A DNA stretch of 64,000 nucleotides from Catenulispora acidiphila DSM 44928 (GTDB lineage Bacteria; Actinomycetota; Actinomycetes; Streptomycetales; Catenulisporaceae), in the NCBI RefSeq assembly GCF_000024025.1, contig NC_013131.1, positions 2,170,001 through 2,234,000 on the forward strand, given 5' to 3'. The translations under genes were made by a program, and so were the position numbers. Of this stretch, positions 8,680 to 16,041 are shown one piece after another. Within the stretch, counting starts at the first letter, position 1. Every line of letters begins with the position of its first letter. Under the pieces are notes generated by a model. That model saw only the letters and a program-made list of their open reading frames with translations, was not told the origin of the DNA and searched no databases.

Positions 8680-8740
8680 GGCTCCTCAGTTTTCTGGCTC
8701 CTCAGTTTTCTGGCTCCACAGTTTTTTGGTTCCTCAATTC
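8680..8740. repeat. 16-bp tandem repeat at a convergent gene junction
   Basis: GGCTCCTCAGTTTTCT occurs perfectly at 8680-8695 and 8696-8711, then as GGCTCCACAGTTTTTT at 8712-8727 and as a degenerate partial copy to 8740, just before the 3' end of the receiver gene. The T-rich parts make this tract strikingly AT-rich. It may act in transcription termination between converging genes, although no stem was found. Confidence 0.7.
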
Positions 8741-8741
8741 C

Positions 8742-9164
8742 TCAGTTCATCAGATCCGCCAGCAGTCGCAGCAGCCGCGGCACGTCCACCGGCTTGGGCA
8801 TGTGCGCGTCCATCCCGGCGTCCAGGGCCCTGGCCCGATCCGCCGCCGTCGCCTCGAACGTCACCGCGATGATCGGGGTGGCGGCGCCCTGGTCGAGGCG
8901 GCGCATGCGGGCGGCGGTGGCGTAGCCGTCGAGGCCGGGCATCGCGACGTCCATCAGGACCGCTCGGATGGCGGGGTCGTGCTCGACGGCTGCCAGGCCG
9001 TCCGCGCCGGTGGCGGCTTGCAGGACCGTCAGGCCGCGGGCGCTCAGGGCACTGCCGAGGGCGAAGGCGCCTCGGCGGTCGTCGTCCACGATCAGGATCT
9101 TCTGGCCGGTGAAGCGGGGCGCGCCGGGTTCGGGACCACACCGGCGTTCGGCAGGGTGCGCCAT
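8742..9164 (-). CDS. Stand-alone response-regulator receiver protein
   Basis: 140-residue single-domain receiver. After ~30 residues come ILIVDDD (acidic cluster), LMDVAMPGLDG (phosphoacceptor Asp), AVTFE (switch Thr) and MPKPVD (conserved Lys), the complete set for phosphorylation. No output domain follows. This is the form seen in CheY-like proteins and in receivers paired with hybrid kinases, which are absent here. The start at 9164 has GGAGG about 8 bases upstream; the frame remains open far upstream but without further homology. It diverges from the membrane protein gene at 9300. Confidence 0.82.
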   Translation of the reverse strand: MAHPAERRCGPEPGAPRFTGQKILIVDDDRRGAFALGSALSARGLTVLQAATGADGLAAVEHDPAIRAVLMDVAMPGLDGYATAARMRRLDQGAATPIIAVTFEATAADRARALDAGMDAHMPKPVDVPRLLRLLADLMN

Positions 9165-9299
9165 CCTCCCATCCTCCGCCGGTTGGAGGTTTTTGAGAAC
9201 TCTGATTCGCGCCGCTGTCCCCGACATCGCCGAATGGCCGGCCGGGAATCGGGTATCGGCGGGTGTCCCGGCAACGGGCCGGGCCCGGGAGGGGTCGTC

Positions 9300-9776
9300 A
9301 TGGTCGTCACTGTGATCGTCGTCCTGATCGTCCTCGCCGCTCTGGTGGCGGCGTACTACTTCGGTCCCGCCGGCTGGCGGACCTCGGCCGCCGGAACGTT
9401 CGGCGGGTTCGGCACGCGCGTCGGCAAGTTCATCGAGAGCGGACGGGCCGACCCGCGACCCGGCGTCGGCGGCGCCGCGGCCACACCTGTGCCGCCGCGC
9501 TTCTCCGAGGCGGACCGCGCGTACCTGGACGGCGTGTGGAAGCACGTACAGAGCACATTCGTGAGCAATCCGCGCGTTGCCGTGACCCTGGCGCACAAGA
9601 CCGCCGAGGGCTTCTTCGCCGCGCACGGTGTCTCCACCGAAGGGCTCCCGCAGGGCCCGGACAGTGCCGACGGCGACAGCGAGGCAGGCGCTGCCGCGGG
9701 CGTGGAGGACACCGAGGCGATGCGCCAGCGGCTGCTGGCGATCAAGACGTGGTCGGACCGGGAGGCCGCCCGCTGA
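9300..9776 (+). CDS. Small membrane-anchored protein of unknown function
   Basis: 158 residues. The N-terminus (~1-22) is a single hydrophobic helix, followed by a soluble Gly/Pro-rich linker and a folded-looking segment (FSEADRAYLDGVWKHVQSTFVSNPRVAVTLAHKT) that resembles conserved actinobacterial proteins of unknown function. ATG 9300 has GGAGGGG 5-6 bases upstream; the same frame is open further 5' but antisense to the receiver gene. The C-terminus ends with EDTEAMRQRLLAIKTWSDREAAR. A strong terminator follows. Confidence 0.7.
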   Translation: MVVTVIVVLIVLAALVAAYYFGPAGWRTSAAGTFGGFGTRVGKFIESGRADPRPGVGGAAATPVPPRFSEADRAYLDGVWKHVQSTFVSNPRVAVTLAHKTAEGFFAAHGVSTEGLPQGPDSADGDSEAGAAAGVEDTEAMRQRLLAIKTWSDREAAR

Positions 9777-9832
9777 AGCCGGCGCGGCTGCCGTCGCCGT
9801 ACCCGGCAGCCGCGTCGTTTTTCACCGGAGGC

Positions 9833-9865
9833 GAGCCCTTGTCGCAGGGCTCTTTTTTCTTTTTC
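9833..9865 (+). terminator. Rho-independent terminator
   Basis: GAGCCCT (9833-9839) and AGGGCTC (9846-9852) form a perfect 7-bp stem with a 6-nt loop, followed by TTTTTTCTTTTT. It terminates the membrane protein gene ending at 9776. Confidence 0.88.
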
Positions 9866-9980
9866 CTGCTCAAAACCGTTGCGGCGCTTGCCCCGGTGCC
9901 TGTTTCAAACTCTGTGACCGGGTACCTGGCAGAGGCGCGGCGCCGCTGAACTCATCCGCGTGAGCAGTGAGGAGGCTGCT

Positions 9981-10604
9981 ATGAGCACGATGATCGAAAA
10001 GGAAACCCCGTATGCCATCGGGACCAGCGTCACTTGTTCCGAAGGTGATTGCGGCCGGCTGCACCGGATCATCATGGACCCGGGTACCCGGGCTCTGACC
10101 CACCTCGTCGTCGGGCGCGATCCGCATGCCGCCCGGCTGGTACCGGTGTCGCTGGTCGGCAGCGCCGGACCCGACATGATCGTTCTGACCTGCACCGCGT
10201 CCGGCTTCGATCTGCTGGAGCCGGCCGAGGCCACCGAGATGGTGCAGCCCGCGGCCCCGACCGGCGGACCGGTCAGCGGCGGCGGCGCCCTCGGCGGCGG
10301 CTACCGGGCCCCGGCCAAGCCGGACGTGGTCACCTACGACCGTGTCCCGGCCGGCGAGGTCCAGCTGGTCCGCAACGAGCGCCTGCACGCCGCCGACGGC
10401 GACATCGGGCACATCAAGGGCCTGATGGCCGCCCCCGACCACCACGTCACGCACATCCTGCTCAGTGAAGGACACCTGTGGAGCCGCAAGGAGGTCGCGG
10501 TCCCGATCCGCAACGTGGTCGACGCCACCTACGGCGTCCAGGTGGACCTGACCCGCGAGGAACTGAAGGACCTGCCCGCGGTCGATCTGACGCGGACCAG
10601 CTGA
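9981..10604 (+). CDS. PRC-barrel-like protein, two domains
   Basis: 207-residue soluble protein made of two similar halves. The first (IGTSVTCSEGDCGRLHRIIMDPGTRALTHLVV) and second (LVRNERLHAADGDIGHIKGLMAAPDHHVTHILL) both show the PRC-barrel pattern 'x-V-x-x-x-D-G-x-I-G-x-(V/I)...T-H-(I/L)-(V/L)'. A Gly-rich linker (~95-108) joins them. Such domains are found in ribosome-maturation and stress proteins; function here is unknown. ATG 9981 has GGAGG 6 bases upstream, better than GTG 9960. A GC-rich hairpin follows the stop at once. Confidence 0.72.
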   Translation: MSTMIEKETPYAIGTSVTCSEGDCGRLHRIIMDPGTRALTHLVVGRDPHAARLVPVSLVGSAGPDMIVLTCTASGFDLLEPAEATEMVQPAAPTGGPVSGGGALGGGYRAPAKPDVVTYDRVPAGEVQLVRNERLHAADGDIGHIKGLMAAPDHHVTHILLSEGHLWSRKEVAVPIRNVVDATYGVQVDLTREELKDLPAVDLTRTS

Positions 10605-10610
10605 AGAACC

Positions 10611-10638
10611 CGGCGGCCGGCCCGATCGCCGGCCGCCG
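10611..10638 (+). terminator. GC-rich hairpin terminator without U-tract
   Basis: CGGCGGCCGGC (10611-10621) and GCCGGCCGCCG (10628-10638) form a perfect 11-bp stem with a 6-base loop seven bases after the stop codon. This I-type hairpin lacking a T-run is common as a terminator in actinomycetes. Confidence 0.65.
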
Positions 10639-11311
10639 GACCGCCCGGCGAACGGGGCTGGCGCTTAGTGCGGCGCCAGACGGGGAGCCGGGCACCGGCA
10701 AGACTCGCGGCGCGCTCGTTCGCGTGCCGCACCGAACGGCCGGACGGCGTCACGCCGGACCGGACCAGAGCGGACCCGGGACCGCAGGCGGGTGCGGCCC
10801 CGGGTCCGCTGCGCCCAGTGTGGAGGCGGCGCGGCCCGGCGCGCAGTCGATTCGAAAGGGTTGGCGGCGAATGGCGCTCGACATGTCCGTAAGGAGTCCG
10901 CTTCCGGCATCGCACGGACTGGCCGGAGGCGGCGACGACGCTCCCCGCCGCAGACGCCGGCGTGGCGTGAGAACGCGGGTGCGCTGGGGACGAGTGGCCC
11001 GCTGGGCCGCCTTCCGCTGCGGAATGCGCTAGCCCCGGGGCCGCGACGGGGTGCCTGGTCGGCGGCCTTGGTGTCCGGCTTCTGATATGGCCGGCGGGCC
11101 GCTGTTCGCGTCCGAACGCCGGTGACCGCTGCGGTGATTCCGGCTGCGCGGGTACGCTCGGCAGCGCCGGCTGATCGGCTGCTGTCAAGGGTGGTCGGCG
11201 GTGGCCGGGTGGCCGCGATGTCCGGCTGCTGATATGGCTGGCAGGTCGCTATGCGCTCCGGACTGGCAACCTCTTTTTCATGTCCGGACGCGGCTGGCTG
11301 ATAGCCCGCTC
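10639..11311. other. 670-base spacer without a supported gene
   Basis: No convincing gene was found. A 53-codon frame at 10871-11032 is Arg-rich and has only a distant AAAGGG, so it was not called. The segment holds a 32-bp direct repeat, listed separately, and lies between the hairpin after the PRC-barrel gene and the 3' end of the kinase gene. Confidence 0.5.
11072..11250. repeat. Pair of 32-bp direct repeats
   Basis: Copies at 11072-11103 and 11219-11250 match at 28 of 32 positions, sharing TGTCCGGCT, CTGATATGG and GGC-GG-CGCT blocks. They are 147 bp apart in a gene-free spacer. Purpose unknown. Confidence 0.6.
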
Positions 11312-12901
11312 TCAGCTGTGGCTCGAACTCGCCGCCGTCTGCGGTGCCGTGCTGTGGCTCGTCGACGGGCTCGACGACGGCGGCGCCGAAGAACTCGCGC
11401 TGCTGCTCGGTGAGCTCGGCGCCGATGTGCTCTGCGTCGTCGATGCGGCGCTGCTCGTCGTCGGGCTCGGGGCGTTCGTCGTGGAGGCGGTCGAGGCGGG
11501 GGTCGTCGGGGTCGGCACGGAGGCGGTGGTCGGGGTCGGCGCCGTCTGCGTGGTCTGCGACGCGGTCTTGGAGCGCGCCGTGAAGGTCAGCGGGGACTGG
11601 CTCGTGCTCGTGCCCACCGAAGCCGCCGGCGGCGAGCTGGGGTTGCTGTTTCCCTTGTGCAGCACCAGTACCAGGGCCGTCGCCAGTGCCGCGACCACCG
11701 CGACCGACAGCAGCCCGGCCACCAGTCCCGCGCTGCCGCCGCCTTCGTCGCGCCTCCTGCCCTGCGGCGGCTCGCTGACGCCGAGGAGCTCCTGGTTCCG
11801 GTCGGCGGCGCGGGCGCGGGTCCGGACGTCGACCGGATCGAGGCGTGCCGTCGGCTGGTTCGCCGGGGTGGGCAGCGGCAGGGTCGGGTCGGGCCTCAGT
11901 CCGGGGGTGGTCACCGGGTCGGAGTCCGGCTGGGGGAAGACCGCGATGCCCTCGTAGTCCAAGATCTCGGCGGCGCTTTGTGCTATCGCCGCCGTCAGGT
12001 CCGCCGGGAGCCAGGCGCCCTCCGGCACGCTGTCGGCCATGCGCCCGATGATCTGCGCGGTGCTCGGCCGGCGCGCCGGGTCCTTCGCCAGGCACATGCC
12101 GACCAGCGGCGCCAGCGAGTCCGGCACGCCGGTCAGGTCCGGCTCGCCGTGCGCGATGCGGTAGAGCACGGCGTGCTCCGGACCGCCGCCGAAGGGGTTG
12201 TGGCCGGTGGCGGCGTAGGCCAGGACCGTGCCGAGGGAGAAGACGTCGGTCGCGCCGGTCAGCTCCTGCCCGCGCGTCTGCTCCGGCGACATGAAGCCCG
12301 GCGAGCCGATGATGGTGCCGATGTCGGTGCGCGTCTGATCCGCCCCGGCGATGACCCGCGAGATGCCGAAGTCGATGACGTGCGGGCCGTCCACGGCGAG
12401 CATCACGTTCGAGGGCTTCATGTCCCGGTGCACGACGCCCGCGGTGTGGATCTCCGCCAGCGCCCGCGCGAGCCCGTACGCCAGCACCCGCAGCGACCTC
12501 TCCGGCAGCAGCGCGCCGGCGCCGACCACCGCGCGAAGCGTCAGCCCGGAGACGTACGCGGTCGCCAGCCACGGCGTCGCCGCCTCCGGATCGGCGTCCA
12601 CGACCGGCGCCGTGAACCGCCCCGACACCAGCCGCGCGGCCGCGACCTCCTGCCGGAACCGCCGCCGGAACTCGCGGTCCCCGGCCAGCTCGGCCTTGAC
12701 CACCTTCACCGCGACGGTCCGCCCGCCGCGCGTCCGCCCCAGGAAGACGTGCCCCATGCCCCCGGAACCCAGCCGGGCGATCAGCACGTACGGGCCCACA
12801 GTGCGCGGATCCCCTGCTCTGAGCGGTTCCACCTCGCGGACCTCCCCGATCGGGCGTTTGTACAAGTAGTAGTCCAGCATCGCAGCGAACTGAAGCGCCA
12901 A
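11312..12901 (-). CDS. Membrane serine/threonine protein kinase (PknB-like)
   Basis: 529-residue Hanks-type kinase. The catalytic domain (~35-300) shows LGSGGMGHVFLG, the ATP-binding Lys in VAVKVV, catalytic HRDMKPSN, DFG in VIDFGIS, and the SPE segment GSPGFMSPEQ. A Pro-rich juxtamembrane region (~320-395) precedes one membrane helix (~402-424). The remaining ~105 residues outside the membrane are almost pure Ser/Thr/Pro/Ala, with no PASTA or other sensor domain, resembling a wall-spanning or glycosylated stalk. The start may be 12901 or ATG 12880. It is monocistronic here; targets unknown. Confidence 0.9.
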   Translation of the reverse strand: MALQFAAMLDYYLYKRPIGEVREVEPLRAGDPRTVGPYVLIARLGSGGMGHVFLGRTRGGRTVAVKVVKAELAGDREFRRRFRQEVAAARLVSGRFTAPVVDADPEAATPWLATAYVSGLTLRAVVGAGALLPERSLRVLAYGLARALAEIHTAGVVHRDMKPSNVMLAVDGPHVIDFGISRVIAGADQTRTDIGTIIGSPGFMSPEQTRGQELTGATDVFSLGTVLAYAATGHNPFGGGPEHAVLYRIAHGEPDLTGVPDSLAPLVGMCLAKDPARRPSTAQIIGRMADSVPEGAWLPADLTAAIAQSAAEILDYEGIAVFPQPDSDPVTTPGLRPDPTLPLPTPANQPTARLDPVDVRTRARAADRNQELLGVSEPPQGRRRDEGGGSAGLVAGLLSVAVVAALATALVLVLHKGNSNPSSPPAASVGTSTSQSPLTFTARSKTASQTTQTAPTPTTASVPTPTTPASTASTTNAPSPTTSSAASTTQSTSAPSSPSSSASSSAPPSSSPSTSHSTAPQTAASSSHS

Positions 12902-13040
12902 GTGCGTACACAGCGCTTAACCGGCACCGCTCCACCCGAACGGGCGGTTCGGCGCACCGTCCGCCACCTGTCGGTCGTTGATTCTGGCCGCGAACGACCG
13001 GATCACGACACGGACTACTGCATGCTCACCCTTTTGACCA

Positions 13041-13721
13041 TCACCGATCCGGGTCGTGCGTGGTGACCGTCGCGACGCCCGGAAGCCGGCGGTCCTCGGC
13101 GGACTTCGGCACCATGCGCGCCACGGCTTGCGGCATGGCGCCGATCGTGAGGACTCGGACGTGATCGCGCACCCGGACCACCGCGAAGGAGGCGACGTCA
13201 GGGACCTGATCCGGCAAGGCGATCTCATGGCTGCCGGCCGCGAGCTCGCCGTCGAATATCGGTGCCGCGGTACTGGTCGGCTCAGGAGGTGTGAACGACG
13301 TGCCCCACAGTGCCTCGACGGAGACGTGCTCCGCCTCGGCGAGGGTGATGCGGAAGGTCCGCTTCGTCTGGTCGTAGCTGACGTCGCCGATCGGGGGCAT
13401 GCCGGCGGCCGCGGCCGCCTCGACCTGAGCGGCGACGACCCCCGCGATGCCGGCGAGACCCTGGACGAAGACGACCTGGCTGTTGCGCTCGGTGATCGTG
13501 TCATGCAGATGCTGCTTGGTGTCCGGCGGCACCATGCCGCCGAAGACGAGGATGTCGAGGTCGGCGACGTCGTAGTCCTCCAGCACGCGGTCGAACTGGT
13601 TGGTGGCCTCGGCGCGATATCCCTTCTCGCGCAACAACTCCACGGCGGAGACGAGCACGCTGGGACTCCGTCCGACGATGAGTGCGCGGGTGGTTCCGGC
13701 AGCGGGCGATTCGTGGTTCAT
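13041..13721 (-). CDS. Conserved protein with Rossmann-like N-terminus, MarR-linked
   Basis: 226 residues, function not recognised. The first ~95 residues (TRALIVGRSPSVLVSAVELLREKGYRAE, then DLDILVFGGMVPPDT) alternate strands and helices as in a nucleotide-binding or receiver-like fold, but the receiver phosphoacceptor Asp is absent. The second half is beta-rich (FRITLAEAEHVSVEALWG, GSHEIALPDQVPDVASFAVVRVRDHVRVLTI). The start at 13721 has GGAGG 4 bases upstream. It is divergent from the MarR gene at 13836 across three operator palindromes and is probably the repressor's target. Confidence 0.72.
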   Translation of the reverse strand: MNHESPAAGTTRALIVGRSPSVLVSAVELLREKGYRAEATNQFDRVLEDYDVADLDILVFGGMVPPDTKQHLHDTITERNSQVVFVQGLAGIAGVVAAQVEAAAAAGMPPIGDVSYDQTKRTFRITLAEAEHVSVEALWGTSFTPPEPTSTAAPIFDGELAAGSHEIALPDQVPDVASFAVVRVRDHVRVLTIGAMPQAVARMVPKSAEDRRLPGVATVTTHDPDR

Positions 13722-13764
13722 CGATCCTCCAGGAAGGGTGCGGGGCAGAGGTGCGCCTTCAATG

Positions 13765-13816
13765 TTGGCGACACCAATGTTGGCATCACCAATATAGCGA
13801 GTGTTGGCCATGCCAA
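13765..13816. promoter_or_regulatory. Three MarR operators, TTGG-N5-CCAA
   Basis: TTGGCGACACCAA (13765-13777), TTGGCATCACCAA (13780-13792) and TTGGCCATGCCAA (13804-13816, with perfect arms TTGGC/GCCAA) lie in the 114-base divergent spacer between the unknown gene and the MarR gene. Centres are 15 and 24 bp apart. This arrangement is typical of a MarR repressor controlling itself and its neighbour. Confidence 0.72.
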
Positions 13817-13835
13817 CAATGGGTAGGCTGCCTCC

Positions 13836-14285
13836 ATGCCCGCGCATCACGATCGGATCAGCCGCGCCCCGGACCGGATCAAGGACCGCCCGACCTGGCT
13901 GATCAGCCGGGCGTTCGCGCGCTCCTCGGCCCTGCTCTCCAGCGGCTTCGAAGCTCACGGCGCCGGGCTGCGGAGCCACCACTACCGCCTGCTGGCGGCC
14001 CTGGAGCAATCGGGACCGGCTAGCCAGGCCGACCTCGGCCGCGACACGGGCATCGACCGCAGTGACGTCACCGCCGCCCTCGCCGAGCTGGAGGCGCGCC
14101 GCTTCGTCGACAGAAAGGTCGACCCCCGCCACAGACGGCGCAACGTCGTCACCCTCACCACCGAGGGCGCCGACGAACTGCGCCGACTCGACGCAGTCCT
14201 CGACGACATCCAGGCCGCCGTACTCGCCCCGCTGACCGACGCGGAGCAACGTCTGTTCCTGGACCTGCTGTCGCGCGTGGCGTAA
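13836..14285 (+). CDS. MarR-family transcriptional regulator
   Basis: 149-residue winged-helix repressor. The DNA-binding core runs from HHYRLLAALEQSGPASQADLGRD (helices 2-3) to IDRSDVTAALAELEARRFVDR (recognition helix), with wing DPRHRRRNVVTLTTEG and the C-terminal dimer helix. Members bind palindromes and release on binding phenolic or other small ligands. It likely binds the three TTGG-N5-CCAA sites just upstream, controlling itself and the divergent gene at 13041-13721. It converges with the DUF1963 gene 13 bases downstream. Confidence 0.87.
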   Translation: MPAHHDRISRAPDRIKDRPTWLISRAFARSSALLSSGFEAHGAGLRSHHYRLLAALEQSGPASQADLGRDTGIDRSDVTAALAELEARRFVDRKVDPRHRRRNVVTLTTEGADELRRLDAVLDDIQAAVLAPLTDAEQRLFLDLLSRVA

Positions 14286-14298
14286 GCAGGCCGCACGC

Positions 14299-15210
14299 TC
14301 AAGAACAGTCCCCCCACCAACCGACGGGCCGATCCGGGCACTGCGCGCACTCGAAGATGTAGATCCCGCCGGCGTCACCGATCATGATTCCCGCAGCTTC
14401 GCTGACCGCGGATCCCGCCGCTTCCTGTGGCGCGCGTTCCTCGCGGCCGGTCGCGCCTGTCCGCTCTTCGACGGGGAGCCACGTGCGCCACGACGAGCCG
14501 TCGAACTCCCGGCTGTCCACGGTCAGCAAGTGCTGCATCTTCGTGCCGCACGCCGTGCACGACGGCCAGCAGGACTCCTGCTTCCAGCTCGGATAGCCGC
14601 CGAGCTTGATTCCGGGCGCCGCCGCGAGGTGGTGGTCGAAGATCCAGCCGGTCTCCGCCCGCAGCGACTCGAAGCGCGGCAGCAGGGCCGTCAACAGGTC
14701 GAACGGCAGGTCCGACGTCGGATACTCCGTGACCTGCTCGGGGTGGACGACGCAAGCGCCGGGGATGCGGTCCGCCGGAGCGATGTCCACCTGATCGGGG
14801 ACGTCTGGCCGGACTTGCTCGATCGAATCCGCGTCCCGCCAGTACACCTGGGGTGCGGACGCGCATCCGTCGATGATGAAGGGACACCAGAGCACTTGAA
14901 GGAGGTCGGTGCCCCGGGGAAAGGCCAGATGCGGCACATCCCGCCGATGGACTTGGACGATGCTGACCAGCGGTACGGGCTTGGTCGTGGTCTTGACTTC
15001 GGGCCATTCGATGCTGTGGCTGTGGGTGGGTTCCGGGCAGACCGGCCACGGCTCGTCCGCCGGCCACAGCAGCGGTCCGCCGACCGAGCTGTCCAGCGGG
15101 CCCGGGTCGCCAGGCCTCGGGTGGAGACGGATCGCTGTGCGCCGGAACGGCGCCACCTCGGGAATGAGCGCCTCGACGTCGACAGGCCTCGGCGGTGTGG
15201 TGCGAACCAT
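14299..15210 (-). CDS. DUF1963 family protein
   Basis: 303-residue cytoplasmic protein with the pattern of the YwqG/DUF1963 family: an N-terminal SSVGGPLLWPADEPWPVC block, a central strand-rich region (PLVSIVQVHRRDVPHLAFPRGTDLLQVLWCPF) and KLGGYPSWKQE. Two Cys pairs (CTAC near 220, CAQC near 291) could bind a metal, consistent with other members. The biological role is unknown. The start at 15210 lies at the edge of a 123-base spacer before the divergent flavodoxin-like gene. Confidence 0.75.
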   Translation of the reverse strand: MVRTTPPRPVDVEALIPEVAPFRRTAIRLHPRPGDPGPLDSSVGGPLLWPADEPWPVCPEPTHSHSIEWPEVKTTTKPVPLVSIVQVHRRDVPHLAFPRGTDLLQVLWCPFIIDGCASAPQVYWRDADSIEQVRPDVPDQVDIAPADRIPGACVVHPEQVTEYPTSDLPFDLLTALLPRFESLRAETGWIFDHHLAAAPGIKLGGYPSWKQESCWPSCTACGTKMQHLLTVDSREFDGSSWRTWLPVEERTGATGREERAPQEAAGSAVSEAAGIMIGDAGGIYIFECAQCPDRPVGWWGDCS

Positions 15211-15333
15211 GGGACTCTCCGCGGCGTCGGTATCGGTGGCTGCGGATCATGATATTGACGGACGCCGGCAAAGAGCCCGGACGACGCCTCGGCCTCGAAC
15301 CCGGGCAAAGGGTTTCGTGGAAGGATCACCATC

Positions 15334-15786
15334 GTGTCTGAGCTGCTGATCGTCCACCACACCCCCTCGCCGACCCTCCAGGCGATGTTCGAGGCCGTCG
15401 TCTCCGGCGCGACCGACGACCAGATCGAGGGCGTCACCGTCATCCGCCGCCCGGCCCTGGCCGCCACGGCGGTCGACGTCCTGAGCGCGGACGCGGTGAT
15501 CGTCGGCACGCCGGCGAACATCGGCTACATGTCCGGTGCCCTGAAGCACTTCTTCGACCAGATCTACTACCCCTGCCTCGACGCGACGAAGAAGCTCCCC
15601 TACGCCGCCTACGTGCACGGCAACAACGACACCGTCGGCGCTCTCCGCGCCATCGAGTCGATCGCCGGCGGCATGGGCTGGGAGCGGGTGTTCCAGCCGG
15701 TGACGGTGACCGGCGAGGCCTCGAAGACCGACCTGGAAGCGTGCTGGGAGCTGGGGGCGACGGTCGCCGCCGGGCTCATGGGCTGA
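15334..15786 (+). CDS. Flavodoxin-like NAD(P)H-dependent oxidoreductase
   Basis: 150-residue protein with a flavodoxin fold: strand MSELLIVHHTPSPTLQAMFEAV with the T-P-S-P-T phosphate-binding loop, then ADAVIVGTPANIGYMSGALKHFFDQIYYPC, which cradles the flavin ring, and YAAYVHGNNDTVGALRAIESIAGGMGWE. It probably binds FMN and reduces quinones or similar acceptors. GTG 15334 has AAGGAT upstream. It stands alone, divergent from the DUF1963 gene. Confidence 0.8.
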   Translation: MSELLIVHHTPSPTLQAMFEAVVSGATDDQIEGVTVIRRPALAATAVDVLSADAVIVGTPANIGYMSGALKHFFDQIYYPCLDATKKLPYAAYVHGNNDTVGALRAIESIAGGMGWERVFQPVTVTGEASKTDLEACWELGATVAAGLMG

Positions 15787-16041
15787 GGCACGCGGTCAGC
15801 ACGCGGCTCCGGCGCAGTCCGTCGGTGACATGATTTCTCCTATCCGAGGGACCGCTGTCGCAGAATACTGTTTGCGCTGGAAGGACGACTGGAACCGCAT
15901 GGCGCGCGTTTTCGCGCATCGACCGATCCTGTGCAACCGAGCGACCCCACATCAGCACTTGTTGTCCTTGTCCCGGACGCTCGCGGTTCGCGAAGATGCC
16001 CAACACTGTGTGCCGATCCAGACCCCTGACGAGGAGAACCT
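15787..16041. other. Spacer upstream of the secreted nuclease gene
   Basis: 255 bases of lower GC than the surroundings, presumably holding the nuclease promoter. No conserved -35/-10 pair or other element could be assigned with confidence. Confidence 0.35.

Noticed and set aside
10871-11032. A 53-codon Arg-rich frame
   Set aside because: Weak start context, extreme basic composition and no relatives recognised.
10665-12935. A 756-codon minus-strand frame overlapping the Ser/Thr kinase gene in another frame
   Set aside because: The kinase frame carries all catalytic motifs; the alternative is Arg-rich without features.
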